A stretch of DNA of 64,000 nt from NCBI GenBank assembly GCA_021399445.1, contig JAJTUQ010000001.1, positions 8,866,001 to 8,930,000 on the forward strand. Direction: 5' to 3'. A program made the translations under genes and the position numbers. Numbering within the stretch: the stretch's first letter is position 1; every line of letters starts with the position of its first letter. This DNA comes from Xylogone sp. PMI_703 (lineage: Eukaryota > Ascomycota > Leotiomycetes). Below, in pieces: positions 32,819 through 43,983 of this stretch. The notes beneath the pieces were generated by a model. The model ran no database searches and was not told where the DNA came from. It saw only the letters and a program-made list of their open reading frames with translations.

Positions 32819-34636
32819 TTAACTATTAAATTGAATAACTTGATAGGTCTTATTGTTCCCGCCAACAACATCTTCCATCCAAATCATCCCTCTACTATCT
32901 TGGTATAGTACCAGCACCCGTCCTTCGTCACTCCCTCCCATCACCAACGGTGCCCACGCCCGCGGCATACTTCCCACGACATTATTATCGACGCTCAAGT
33001 CGTAAGCACCATTGTTTGGTCCTTCTGAAGTCGAAGTATCAAACAAAATGGATTCACCTCTAGCATAAGGTACAATGCCGGTGTCAACGAGTTGAGTATC
33101 TGTCCAGTTCAATGCTTCCGTAGTAGCTACGTATGTTCCCCCTATAAAAGCACTACCGCTCCAGTATGGTGATGCAGAGAGAGTATGAAGACTAGGGCTC
33201 GGGAGTAGACTCGATACATTAAGCGGCAATGGGAAGAATAGCAACATTGTATGGGCCTCATCAGTGCTCCAGTACACAGCGCCAATGGGTGAATCTGGGC
33301 GATAAAGCGCTGCAACATCATCTGGAAAAGGTACATTTACAGTTGCTTTCAGAATCTCATGTTAGCTACTTGCTGGATGTACCAAATATGATAGAAAAAG
33401 TTGCAAGTGGAGATATTAATTGAATGAAACCCGACCAACTTACTGTCATTAAACCAAGATACTAGCTTCCCCGTGGAACTGGTTCCATCAAACGAATTGA
33501 TAAGTAATGGAGGCGGATTTCCAATAGGAAACAAACACACAGCTGCAAGATTAAAAGCAACATTTACTTCTTCCGCCTCATCAGTTTGCCAGACAATATC
33601 CCAAGTCCCACCACTCCCATCTCTATCCTCACCAGAGATCTGAAAGCCGTACATTTTCAAATCCGTTCCCATAGTATAGACGAAAGCCACTCCTCCCTCA
33701 CACCATTCCGCAGAAATACTATTGTATCCGTCGTCAGAATACGTTGCTCCAACGCGAAACTGCCTTTGGGATAGTGAGCCGTTCAACCATGGCCCACCCC
33801 AAGTGGTCTGGTAAATATCTGCAAGGTACCCATCTCGATTAATGAAGAAGACCCGGATGGGTAAAGGGCTCCCGGGCTGAGGGTTGTGTACGGCTGTTAT
33901 AGGAGTGCTGTTCCAGGCCTGGATGATACGCGTACCGCTGTTAGAGAGAGGCCAGGATTCAACTCCAGACGTGGAAGTCTGGGAGCAGATGTATTGATTC
34001 TCATCCTGAAAGAAGATCTGCGCTAATGGATTTTTTGTTTGTGTTCCATCCAGAACAGTGACTGCTGAGAGAGCTGTGTTGAGAAGTGGAATAGAGGCAT
34101 CGCCGAAGTGGGGAGTGGAGGAGCTAGAGTTAGTGTTTGGGTTAGAGGATGAGTTTCCGGGAGATGGACCGCTATAATTCTGTTAATCATTCGGAGCTAG
34201 AGTATCGGCGAAAATTGTAGTGGTAGTACCTGCTATTTGATGAACTAATGCTATGTTTTTTGTTTAATAATACACTAAGCAAAACAGCAAGTAGTACGAT
34301 CAATAGTATTAATACCCCAATGGCAGCCAGTAAGAACCATCTTTCTTTCCAGAAGGGTTTCTTTACCGTCTTCGCTGCCGTAGGCGTATATGGTGGAGGA
34401 GCTGCCTCTTCCTCGATTTGCGCCTCTTCTAGCAGCACTTTCTTCTTCTTAACTTCTGGTTCGATACTCTTTCTATTGGACTCGTCCTCTGCGTTATAGA
34501 TATCTTCATCCGATGATAGTGCGATCTTATCAGGCATCGTCCGAGGTGCAGAAGTTATATAATCACCACCTAGGGGATTGAAAGTGTCCTTAACTTCCAG
34601 CCCCATTCCATTCGGCTTCTTATCGGCAGCCATCAT
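32819..34636 (-). CDS. Membrane-tethered fucose-specific-lectin-like protein
   Basis: Exons in transcript order: 34636-34230, 34171-33444, 33345-32819; 553 aa. The first 100 residues are charged and presumably cytosolic, with a PPPY motif at 80-83 of the type bound by WW domains of Rsp5-family ubiquitin ligases. One transmembrane helix lies at 101-124, followed by a Ser/Asn-rich stalk. The remaining 400 residues are a repeated sheet domain resembling the fungal fucose-specific lectin (AAL/FleA) propeller: IFFQDENQYICSQ, IRVFFINRDGYLADIYQTT, ISAEWCEGGVAFVYTMGTDLKMY, GRVLVLYQDSRGMIWMEDV. Many N-x-S/T sites fit an extracellular face. Likely a surface protein; sugar binding is inferred from the fold only. 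Confidence 0.8.
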
Positions 34637-35913
34637 TATTTCCCAAGTTAAAATGAGAGACTTATCTTATCACTTTAACCGCATTTTTTGATAAGTCATT
34701 AACGAAAGTAAGGTATTGATGGTTATGAACGAACACAGATTATTAGCAAAATCATGAAAGATAAGATAAACATGCACGGCTATTGCTTATCTCCGCGATA
34801 TATGAAGTGCTTATACTCCGTACGTACCAGCTTCTGCTTTTGGCTATCCCAATATTGACTACAATGCGGGGCAAAGGCGTGGTATAAGCACGCAGTGATA
34901 TTAAGCCGACTGTGCCACTTGCAGACATCACTACCATCTCGAGTTTCGTAATCCGTATGGAATTGCTTTTTTGGTATGTGCCTCGGCTGAGTGCCAAGTA
35001 TCCTCTTTCTGCATTTCTGAGCCCATCATGCGTACACTTATTGAAAGTTCTTACCACCAGGTAAGTATAAAGATTAAATTCTTCAAATATGCAGATCTAT
35101 TTTCGAGTAAAACAAGGATTAAGAAGCATATTTGTTGATTAGCATCGCCACTTCTATCAGTCAATAACCAAACAAGATGTGAAATTAGCCTTAAGCAACC
35201 GCCAGGACTGCTGGATTTGAAAAGCCCTGAATAATAATTACTATCACTTGGCAGCTTCTGTGACCCATTTTGTCTATGCATATTTGTGGAATACTATAGA
35301 AAAGTGCTCTTGGGGCAATAGTACACAGACAGGAAAGTGTAATGTACTGTATTATAGCCTATACGAAGTAAACACCATAGGACTGTATCAATAACTCCCA
35401 ACTTGCGGTACTGTACAGGTATTCCAACATTTTTGAGTTCGATGTGGTTCGAGCTGTTATAAGATGAGTGGGACTTAGATTGACTTGGGCGCGTTCTAAT
35501 TTTTACTTGATACAGACCACTTCAGCCAACATCGGAGTATATTTAGCACAACTGCACCTCGCGATTGCGTACAAATTATCACAGTACAAAGAGATACATT
35601 TATGTGTTAATTATCCTCATCTCACTCTGCTTGTTGGCCTATTCAATCGTCTCTTAATAAAATATGCTGTACAGTGTGAGCTCTGCGCTATAGGCCCTAT
35701 GAGTATGCTGAAAGAGCCAACGGCCGCAGGACGTTGGCGATACGGTTCAGCCCATACTGTAAGATATTTACACTTCATAATATTATTCGTATTTATACAT
35801 TATCGTTATTCATAGTTATGCTAGAAAACCAGTTTAATTCAGGCTAGGCCGAAGTGGCCTATATCAAGTAAAAACAGGAACGCGCCCAAGTGGATTTAAG
35901 CATACCCAAAGCT
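34637..35913. other. Intergenic between lectin gene and diiron-oxidase pseudogene
   Basis: 1.3 kb of AT-rich DNA without a supported gene. Small palindromes occur (for example arms TAGGCC and GGCCTA around 35846-35862). Open frames 34752-35057 and 35468-35815 match no family. Confidence 0.45.
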
Positions 35914-38093
35914 TCACTCGAAGCACTTTTTAATCTCCATCATAGCAAGTTGCTCCCCTTTACAAAAGTCTGCATAGTCAGTGGGATTTTCTCTAAGCTC
36001 CGCTCTGCAGATGGTCAGGTTTTCCCTCTCTCTGGGCACCAACTGCTTCATGAACTCTTCCCCCGCTTCAGAGAGCAGTATGGAGGAGGCTAAAAACTCG
36101 TGAAGGTCCAAAAATCCCCAGGACAATCCAATCAAGAGCGCTTTGTTTGCGATCGGCCGCATAGACCAGTGTAGCATTGCAAGTGCAACTTCCGAGGGCC
36201 AGGCTTTCATGACATCTTGTAGTGACCCAGGTTTGCCGAAACCGGCTCTTTGAGTAAGTTCAAGGCCGATCTCAATGAGACCGATATGAGATTTTCGACG
36301 AGTCTCATCCATCCCGCTCACAATGGGAGTCTCGGGACCAAATCCGTACTGAGCCCGAAGCAAACGGATGATGGCACAGTGGATAGTAGTAGTAGTTTTT
36401 GAGGGGGCAGACAAAAAGCCTTGCAAAAGACATTGATGGGTGAACCACAGGGGAAGCAGAACCTTCATGTTTGGCTCGGCTCTCGCCCCAGCGGACAGAG
36501 GATGGTGGCCCATCTGAGATATGTTGACCGAGTTGTAACTGTTTGGGATTTCCAAGAAGACGGGATAATCTGTGGATATGTCTTGGTATTTGGAGAGTTG
36601 ATCAACTCTAGGCTCATCTTTTCCTATAAATTTCCAGTAGTTTCCTGAACTTTTACTTCCCAGGTAGTTGATCCATCTCCGCACAGTGTCAGTTTCATCC
36701 TGTGTGAAGGACCCAAACATTTTGCCGCCCCAGAGTAGCTCCTTTACGAAAATGCTCTTTTCACTATCGCCCTTGTATATCCACGGTTGAGCATCGCCGA
36801 AATTCTCGAGAAAGTCTCGCTGCCCCTCAACTGTTTCAAGGGATTCGGGTCGCAGCCATTCAGACAAAGCTTTATTTCCTATCGTTGCCCGGCTGCTATG
36901 ATGAATCCCATGCACCACCGATAATTTCGCTCTGAATATGTCTATGACCCGAGCTTCGATCTCGTTGAGACCTGTTGGCCGTACATCTTCGCTCGGCGAC
37001 CGGCTTTTGGCAACTTTGCCTATACCATTGGAGAGGCAGAATCCGACTTGGATCCGCTTCCAAGAGCCTTCTCTACTTCCACGTCCCCTTTGGTGGCCCG
37101 GACTAATTCTAGATATCTATCCACCGCTTCCATAGCGATTGCCGTATGTCCAGAGTCCGCATTGTCAATAGTAATGTGGAGAAAGAAGTAATAAGCATTG
37201 AAGCCCAGTTCTTTGAGCTCCTTTGCGGCCATCAGTGTTTGTAGACTCAGGCATTCAAAGTGTAGGTTAAAACCTAAGATCTCTGGAAGACTCGTGTGGA
37301 AACAGGGATATAAGCAGCTGAGAAACCGCGGTCCTCCAGACACAGAGATCCGTGAGCCCATGACGAGGGTGCAAAAAGTCGATCGAATCTCCACGCGGCA
37401 AATCAGGTGCAATGTTCTGCATTAGCTGGCGGTAGACATAGACATGGTGCTTGGCCAGATCGCCACCGCCGTATTCCTCCGACAGGACTTGCCATGCTGA
37501 CTTGGTGATTGTGCGGAGGTTAAATGGCGTGCTGGCATGGTTAATATGACCAAGCCAGGCACCGTCAACGTATCTCAGGGGTGCATTTTGCTTAAGCCAC
37601 AGTCTCGCATCGGATCGGCCCAGAAACATTTGCCTCGTCATTCCTTGTCGTCTTTTTACGAGGTACTCTGTCCATTGCTCAGCAATCTCGGCATCTCTTA
37701 CACGCAAAAATTCAAGCAGTCCTTCTCTTGTGTAGCATTTTAAGGAAAAATACTGGATTCCAGATTATCGTATGCATCGGTGAGCGTTTCGGAAAACATA
37801 TTTAGTAACAGATCGCGGCACTTGGGCAAGATCTTTGGATAGTACTCGATGCTCTGCAGTTTAAAGTATAGCTCTTTAAGGAGTCCGAGCTCCCGGGTTC
37901 CACTTAGTTCTTGACTACCGGTCAAAATTGGCTGATCTGACTCTAAGCTTGTTCGTAAGTCTGAGCCTCCAACGTCGGAGTACTTCCTAGCATGGTCGTC
38001 TTGACTGTAGCGTAGAAGTTTCAAGATAGTAGACAGGCGCCGGCGCTGAAAAGCCACTACCAGTGCTAGAAGACAGATCAAGCTAAAAATCAT
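35914..38093 (-). pseudogene. Haem-oxygenase-like diiron oxidase (HDO), frameshifted three times
   Basis: One long coding region read in four successive frames from ATG 38093 to the stop at 35914. Resemblance to the fungal iron-containing redox enzyme group is clearest at 37130-37270, where Glu and His ligands appear as HFECLSLQTL and FFLHITIDNADSGHTA. Breaks lie near 37746-37750 (a run of five A on the plus strand), 37290-37300 and 37059-37066; at each one a one- or two-base change brings the next frame into register with no other stop. Residues 1-20 form a hydrophobic anchor. HDO proteins in bacteria perform oxygenations in natural-product routes; fungal relatives are uncharacterised. Either a recent pseudogene or assembly indels; the other genes nearby that also shift frame favour decay. 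Confidence 0.72.
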
Positions 38094-39634
38094 TGTCTTT
38101 GGTGTCGGAAGCCGAGACTCCTGAGGCGGTTAAATTGTGGCTGTACTGAATAAGAATACGAGAATATATTTCTCCGGGGAGAATGAAAACCTACTGGCTG
38201 CAGTAGAAGAAGAAGGTTATTGTATTGTACTTAATGGCTGCGAATGCCGTTCGTTACCGAAGGCGTGGAGGAATGGCGATTGTGTAGCCACCTGGAGCAT
38301 TCTCCCTCTCTATTCCTCCGGATCAATTCATGCTACACATCCGTTGTGTCCTCTTGCTCCTAGCACTCTTCAGTTTCCCCATAGCCTTAAGCCGGGGTTA
38401 GTGGGCGGCAATCTCAGACAGAGGGCTGAACGGAGGTTCTCCTCGCTGTTGCCTTCCTGTCCGTCTTGGGCCGTGGGCGGGGGAAGGAATGCTTTCCGCG
38501 TATTAGCCTGGTCATTATCCCACCCGGTACTATCCCTCCCTCTACAGTAAATGCATCCCCTTAGAAGCGTAACAGCGAGGGTTCAAGTGGATTTTATTAT
38601 GGACAGTCAGTGAGATCTGACAAGGACCGCAAAGACCTTATTCTCTTATTTGAGTAATGTTTTTATGGAGGAAGTAGCCACAATACGAGGGATTGAGCAA
38701 TCAGGTCACTGAACGAGCTTGTTTACACTGCTGGGAGAATACATCAAGGGGGGAAAGTGTAAGATCGTAGAAGCCTTAGGCAGTAATATTACTCGTCTAG
38801 CTGAGATGTATGCTGAAAGTACCTACGAAAGTTGTTCAGTCAATCAGCAGTTACAACATCAGATTTAACAAGTATTTGGACAATTTCTGTATTGCCACGG
38901 CTTTAGAATCTCTCAAACTTCCAAATTGAAGTAACCTAAAGCTTGCTTAAAAATAAAAACTCGCTGTCATATTCACGAGCGGCATGGGCACGTAGATTAG
39001 GTCTGGCCTTGCCTAATTCTAGAAACAATCCTAGTTTATTCCCTGTCAGGCGGAATACAGTAATTCCCCCCGACCCGCCCCCGGCCCGCCCCCCAGGCGC
39101 CCCATAAATATTCGGCTCTTACCTAGATTTACTTTGATTAGTATATATCCCTGCCAAAATAAGTACTCCATAGGCAATTTGCTCAAATTGAGCATGGGGA
39201 TGATTGGATTCAGCTTTTGGGCCTCGCTTTACCCACTTTTTCAAACTGAAAGATGAATCCAAACAGGCCCCTGATTAATATTATACAATAGAACCTACAT
39301 AATTAAAAAATCTAATAAGATGTATTATAACATATTAAAATATTTCCATTTTCTAGTTGTTATTATTGTAAATTTAAAGTTAACAATAAGATTGTAAAGC
39401 CAAATTCATGTTTACTCAAAATTTCAAGCGAAAATCAGTAATTTTCGCTTTTATATGTGTTTTCTTACACTAAACTTGAATAGTTTCATCTGGTTGTCAC
39501 GACTGCAAGGAACTGAGCCCATCCACAATATCTCTCAATCTCACAGTCTCACACAATATCTTTGGTCTGACTCGGAGCACCAGCCGAGCTGATATCTCCG
39601 CTCTAGAACGTCATTCCCAAGGGTCAATAAAGAA
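38094..39634. other. Intergenic between diiron-oxidase pseudogene and MFS gene
   Basis: 1.5 kb, no supported gene. A C-rich patch at 39066-39103 contains several CreA-like SYGGRG words on the minus strand, and 39270-39480 is extremely AT-rich. The palindromic repeat at 39204-39262 is listed separately. The open frame 38137-38550 shows no family. Confidence 0.45.
39204..39262 (-). repeat. Short palindromic repeat, copy 1
   Basis: Arms TTGGATTCAGCTTTT and its near inverse (AAAGATGAATCCAA) bracket about 30 bp. Read on the minus strand, the unit and its right flank resemble 63830-63887 and its flank, so this is one family in opposite orientations. Confidence 0.6.
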
Positions 39635-41272
39635 TCAGTATGTAAAGCGGAAGCTAGGGTGATCATCCCCCAAGTTGTTTTGCTCATCCTCTGGTAGGTT
39701 GTATCTCTCATCTTGTTTACCCTCATCTCGCAGCCTGTTCTCCCGGTGGATGTAGAAAAGAAACATCGTGGCGCTACATGCGCAGAGCCATACCAGGCCA
39801 AGCCCTAAACCGAACCCCAGTGGATATGTTGGAGCTTGTGACTCGATGAAAACGTTGCTAACCATCATTAGTGATTAAGTCGCTTATATTTTAATTCTCG
39901 TCTTACCTGGCAATGGTTCCGCCACAATTTCCGAGTCCAACTTGCATGGCAGGTGCAATTGCAATTTTATAGTGACCCGCCACGTTGTTGCTCAACCAAA
40001 TTAGAGCGATGGGTTGCGCGATGTAACCCCCAGCGACGATGGCGTACAGCGCGAAGTAGCGGACGCCAACCTTGACATGATGCATGTTCAATAGGATGAC
40101 ATAGCCAATCGTGGCTAGGAGACAGCCGCCAATGATGAAGGCCAAACGATGCTTGAGCTTATCGCTGAGCATTGCAGAACTCAAGGCGCAAATGGCCGCG
40201 ACAACGAAAGTTGGAATGGACATGATCTGGGCGCGGACCGACGTCCATCCGAGCTGCTGGAGAACTGTGGGAGTGAAAAACGCACCGCTGTAACTTGTGG
40301 TGACGATTCCTAGATACATCGCTGCGCTATTTAGACGTTACTAAGATACACACCTTGACGTGAAAGGGGTGAAAGAGTTTGTCTTACCCCAGATAGATCT
40401 TGACATCCCCAAAAACACGCTTTGCAGTTTTACCGTTCCAGTGGTCCATATGTGCCTCAGGCGATATACCAGAAGCTCTCGCTCGTCTTCTTTCAAGAAC
40501 CGGGCCGTTTCAGGCCAATCAGGTATGATCCAGTAACTCACAATCGCTACAAGTACGGTGAAAATACCCTCAAGAATAAAGATCCAACGCCAACCATGGT
40601 AGCCGGCAACCCCGTCCATATGAGCTATTGCGTACGCAAGAAGGCCGCTGAATGCGCCTGCAATGACACTGGCGGAGAAGAAGAGATTGAATCGCCATTG
40701 AAGTTCATGGCGGCGGTAATACATGCTCATCAAGTAGATACAACTCGGAAAGAATCCAGACTCAAAAGCTCCGATCAAAACTCTGCAGACTACGGATCCT
40801 GCGAAAGATTGCGTGACTCCTTGACAGACAGTGACCACTCCCCAGCCGATCATAGTCGCGGACATGGGGGTGGATGGGCGAACTTTTCTGAGTAAGAGGT
40901 TATAAGGCACCTCCAGTAGGATGTAGAGAACGAAAAATATGGATAGAGCAAGGTTGTAATCTTGTCCCTTCATATTGAGGTCCTTTTCTAAGCCTTGGAT
41001 GCGCGCATTGCCAATGTTGATCCTAAAGGATCAAAAGGTAAATTTGATGGGAACAATAAAAGACAAAAAGAGAAGTATTGTTTTGGAACTTACCGATTTA
41101 CGAAAGCACAAGGAAAGAGTAGAAACAGGATGGGAATAAGGTTCAGGTCCGTCTTCATCAACACCTTCTTCTCTAGGCTTAGATCAAACTGCGGACTTTC
41201 ATGTTTCACTCCAGACCTGTGAATTTCTGAAAACTCTTCTTCGATAAAGCTTTGGTCGATTTTGTCTGCCAT
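39635..41272 (-). CDS. MFS permease, anion:cation symporter (Dal5-like) family
   Basis: Exons in transcript order: 41272-41094, 41022-40388, 40321-39907, 39857-39635; 483 aa. The N-terminus is acidic and cytosolic, followed by about 12 membrane helices. Family marks include DLNLIPILFLLF, NRINIGNARIQGLEKDL (across the first intron), GAFESGFFPSCIYLMS, YHGWRWIFILEG, IPDWPETARFLKEDE and GNCGGTIAS. Dal5-like carriers import small organic anions such as allantoate, vitamins and peptides. The frame at the end of exon 2 (near 40400-40430) is less family-like than its neighbours; a different frame there reads slightly better, so a small indel is possible, though the spliced frame remains open. It sits in a block with other transporter and oxygenase genes. 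Confidence 0.87.
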
Positions 41273-42534
41273 TTAGGAGGTGAATGTTGAGAAGAGGTGG
41301 ATGTTTCCAGGTCGGTGGGCATATGAACTAACAAACTCCTAGGAAAACACCTCAAAACAGCTAAGGGAAATAATGGACACTATTTTCCACGGGAAACTTC
41401 AAATCATATCTTTATAGTTAGGCTAGACTGCGGTTCAGATTCCACGTTGCTTGTGAACGCGCATTGCGACGGCTGAAGGCTATAAACGCTGTCTTGAATT
41501 CCATTCGCAGAATGTTGGCAAAAGAGAAAAGTAGCGTCAAGCCACTAAAGCTGTTAGCATTTATAAAAGTTGTAATTTCGAAAGTAATCTATTTTAAAAT
41601 ATAAAAAGATTAATTTAAAATAACACTCTAAATTATTTTTACCATATTATTTAATTCTATTCAGGATATTCCGCTGGTCTTCTGCCCTACTGCGGGGATG
41701 ACGACAAGGATGAACTGACTCTCTCGTATCCACACTCAGATCGATAATCACCCAGTAAATATACCATGGAGCGTAATACAGGGGGCTTATTAAGCGTTAT
41801 CCGACCTTATGAGAATATGCGGTACTGGATATTGCTTTCTGGAGGTTCGGGGTGTTTGGGGTGAGACGTGTGCTGCATGAGGCCCAATCAATACCTTCTC
41901 TCTTGGCATCAGATTTTAGCATCCGTATTCGATCCCTGAGCTATGTCTGCATCGATTGAGTCACTAGACCAGCCACGGGTCGAAGCAAGCATCGGTGCAG
42001 AAACCCTTGGCCACCAATCTGCCGCTACTCGAGGTATCATTCATGCACGTCTTGATTTTGCTGCGCGGCGGCTTCCTTCAATTCTTTCCGTTGGGTGCTC
42101 CCCTGTATGCCTTGTGTGATTCTAACACTCCCTCTATCTCTTGCCCTCTCTTCAGCTGGAGTGTTACCCTTACTAAACTCCGTCATATCTAACCTGACTG
42201 TCTGGGGTACTGGATTTGCGACTTCAAAATGCGTATTCCCGTCGTTAGCCCAGGAGAGATATTTTCCCTCTCGGTAAGGTAAAGTACGCCATCTGAGTGT
42301 CTTTGAAACTCAAACTGGGCATGGAGACCTGTCAGGGAGCCATGGCATTTAGTGCCGTACCATCATGGCGCATATACTCAACATTGAATCATTATGAATA
42401 AATATGAACAGCCAGTACTCAATGAAATACTGCAAACAAAACAGCCGGGACTTTCCTAAATTGTTTGATGTTCGTCTATCAAATATCTTTATGGATGTTA
42501 CATTTGCTCCATAAATCATTACCGTACACCGGCT
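41273..42534. other. Intergenic between MFS gene and 2OG oxygenase gene
   Basis: 1.26 kb, no supported gene. It holds the MFS promoter, an AT-rich stretch at 41560-41650 and small frames without family resemblance. Confidence 0.5.
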
Positions 42535-43424
42535 TCAGTCTCCTATATAGGCAGGTCGTAGAAGATAGAGCGCGCTTAAATTCTTTCCATTCGACTGTAC
42601 GACACGGTGCAGAGGAGAAAACAACCTATTCCCCGATTGTGACTGCAGGGCGTCCGCTATGTTGACGAGAGCACAGCCGTCGACTACGTCAACCAACGCC
42701 CAGTCATTGGCACCAACTATGGCAATCTCTACTGTTGGTGCAGTGTAGAACAGACACGTAAGAAGGCCCATATCTGTGTGTTTCCCTGCAATGACCTTGC
42801 CCTCTTCAGCGGCATCGGTAATTAGTGCCACTTTGAAGCCGCTTTCGCTGGGACCATCAATAGCGAATGGCTGGGTTGGTCTCAAGGCACTGGCAAGAGC
42901 ACTAACAATGTCTTTGGTAATCATCTCACAAACGGAAGATGCGATGGAGAGTTCTCTTGCTACTGAATGCAACTCAATAGGAAGCTGGAGGGATTTTGCG
43001 ACCTCCTCGTCTCGGGCAATCTGGATGATGAGATATGAGCTATGGAAACAAAATTAATCGTGGAGGGAGGAGGCTATGTACCTCAAATGTTTCAAAATGA
43101 GTAAAATTTTTGTACCTTATGTGAAATCAGTATAATCTGTTGTAAAAGATAATAATATCAGCCTACTAACCCGCGCTCGACTCCTTCTCGCTTGTCCTTT
43201 AGTTTATCCTCCTGCCTCTGATCGAAGTAAGTCCTTGAAGCATCGTAGATAGTTGGGAGCTTTTCGATAACATGATTTGTTGATGGGCCACGAAGGTCTA
43301 GGTAGAAAATACCGAGGCCTTCAGGAGGGGGCCGACTAGCTTTCAGAAGCTTCTGGATTTCACTAAAGTCATTGCTTTTGATAAGCTCGTAATTGATGGT
43401 CTCCAACTGGGCTTTGAGGGTCAT
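42535..43424 (-). CDS. Isopenicillin-N-synthase-like 2-oxoglutarate/Fe(II) oxygenase, short C-terminus
   Basis: Exons in transcript order: 43424-43171, 43115-43082, 43020-42535; 257 aa. The N-terminal DIOX_N region is complete (PPPEGLGIFYLDLRGPS, LPTIYDASRTYFDQ). Splicing restores ERGYKNFTHFETFEIARDEE over a 34-bp exon. The iron triad is H177 and D179 in GKHTDMG plus H234 in PLHRVVQ. The usual Arg-x-Ser that holds 2-oxoglutarate is replaced by Asn-Leu-Ser (244-246), and the protein stops soon after LLRPA, about 50-60 residues short of the family. It may therefore be damaged or divergent. Relatives hydroxylate, desaturate or cyclise small molecules. It lies 0.6 kb from the broken MFS gene on the same strand. 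Confidence 0.75.
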
Positions 43425-43983
43425 GTTGTGATAAATTTAATATTCTTAGAAATAAGAATTTCGCCAATTATGCTTTAGGCTGTGTACGTGTGCCTAGGTT
43501 AGTGACAAGATGAAAGTAGAATAAGGCAGGGATAGTAAAGTGGTCGAGTTGATGGGCGTTATGGCCATAATGTATAATCGTCAGCTCGCTTGATTGGCCG
43601 ACATTTCTGGTCGGTTCCTCCCTGTCGGAGGAAGCGGTTGCCACACTTATTCTGTATGGGACTCGCATACATTATGTTGCATTACTGGAGTTAATAACAC
43701 TGGAAATCGGAACCGTTGGGATAGGGCAAGTTCGATTACATTTATAATATCATACACATCACTATTCCTCATATTACTATGCAGAATTATTATAAAAACA
43801 TACGGTACGGTTATGATTCAGGTTATTATAATGTGTACGGGAGTAAAAGCACCCAGGTTTTAGGGGAAATCCAAAGAGACATTCATGATTCTTTGTTAAT
43901 ATGCGAAGGGCTAAGCATTACCGACGCATAGCCTCTGACATATAAGCTTCCTGGAAACTGTTCATCTGTGTCCGGCTTACCTC
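43425..43983. other. Intergenic between 2OG oxygenase and broken MFS gene
   Basis: No supported gene. The open frame 43594-43863 matches no family. Confidence 0.5.

Noticed and set aside
38137..38550. 137-codon plus-strand frame upstream of the diiron-oxidase relic
   Set aside because: No family, starts without ATG support and lies in promoter space.
39066..39103. C-rich tract as a possible G-quadruplex or CreA array controlling a gene
   Set aside because: The nearest downstream coding start in the right direction is the frameshifted relic about 1 kb away; low-complexity bias is enough to explain it.
41430..41450. GGTTCAGATTCC resembling a tRNA B box
   Set aside because: It does not fit GGTTCRANNCC exactly and no A box, acceptor stem or cloverleaf could be built around it.
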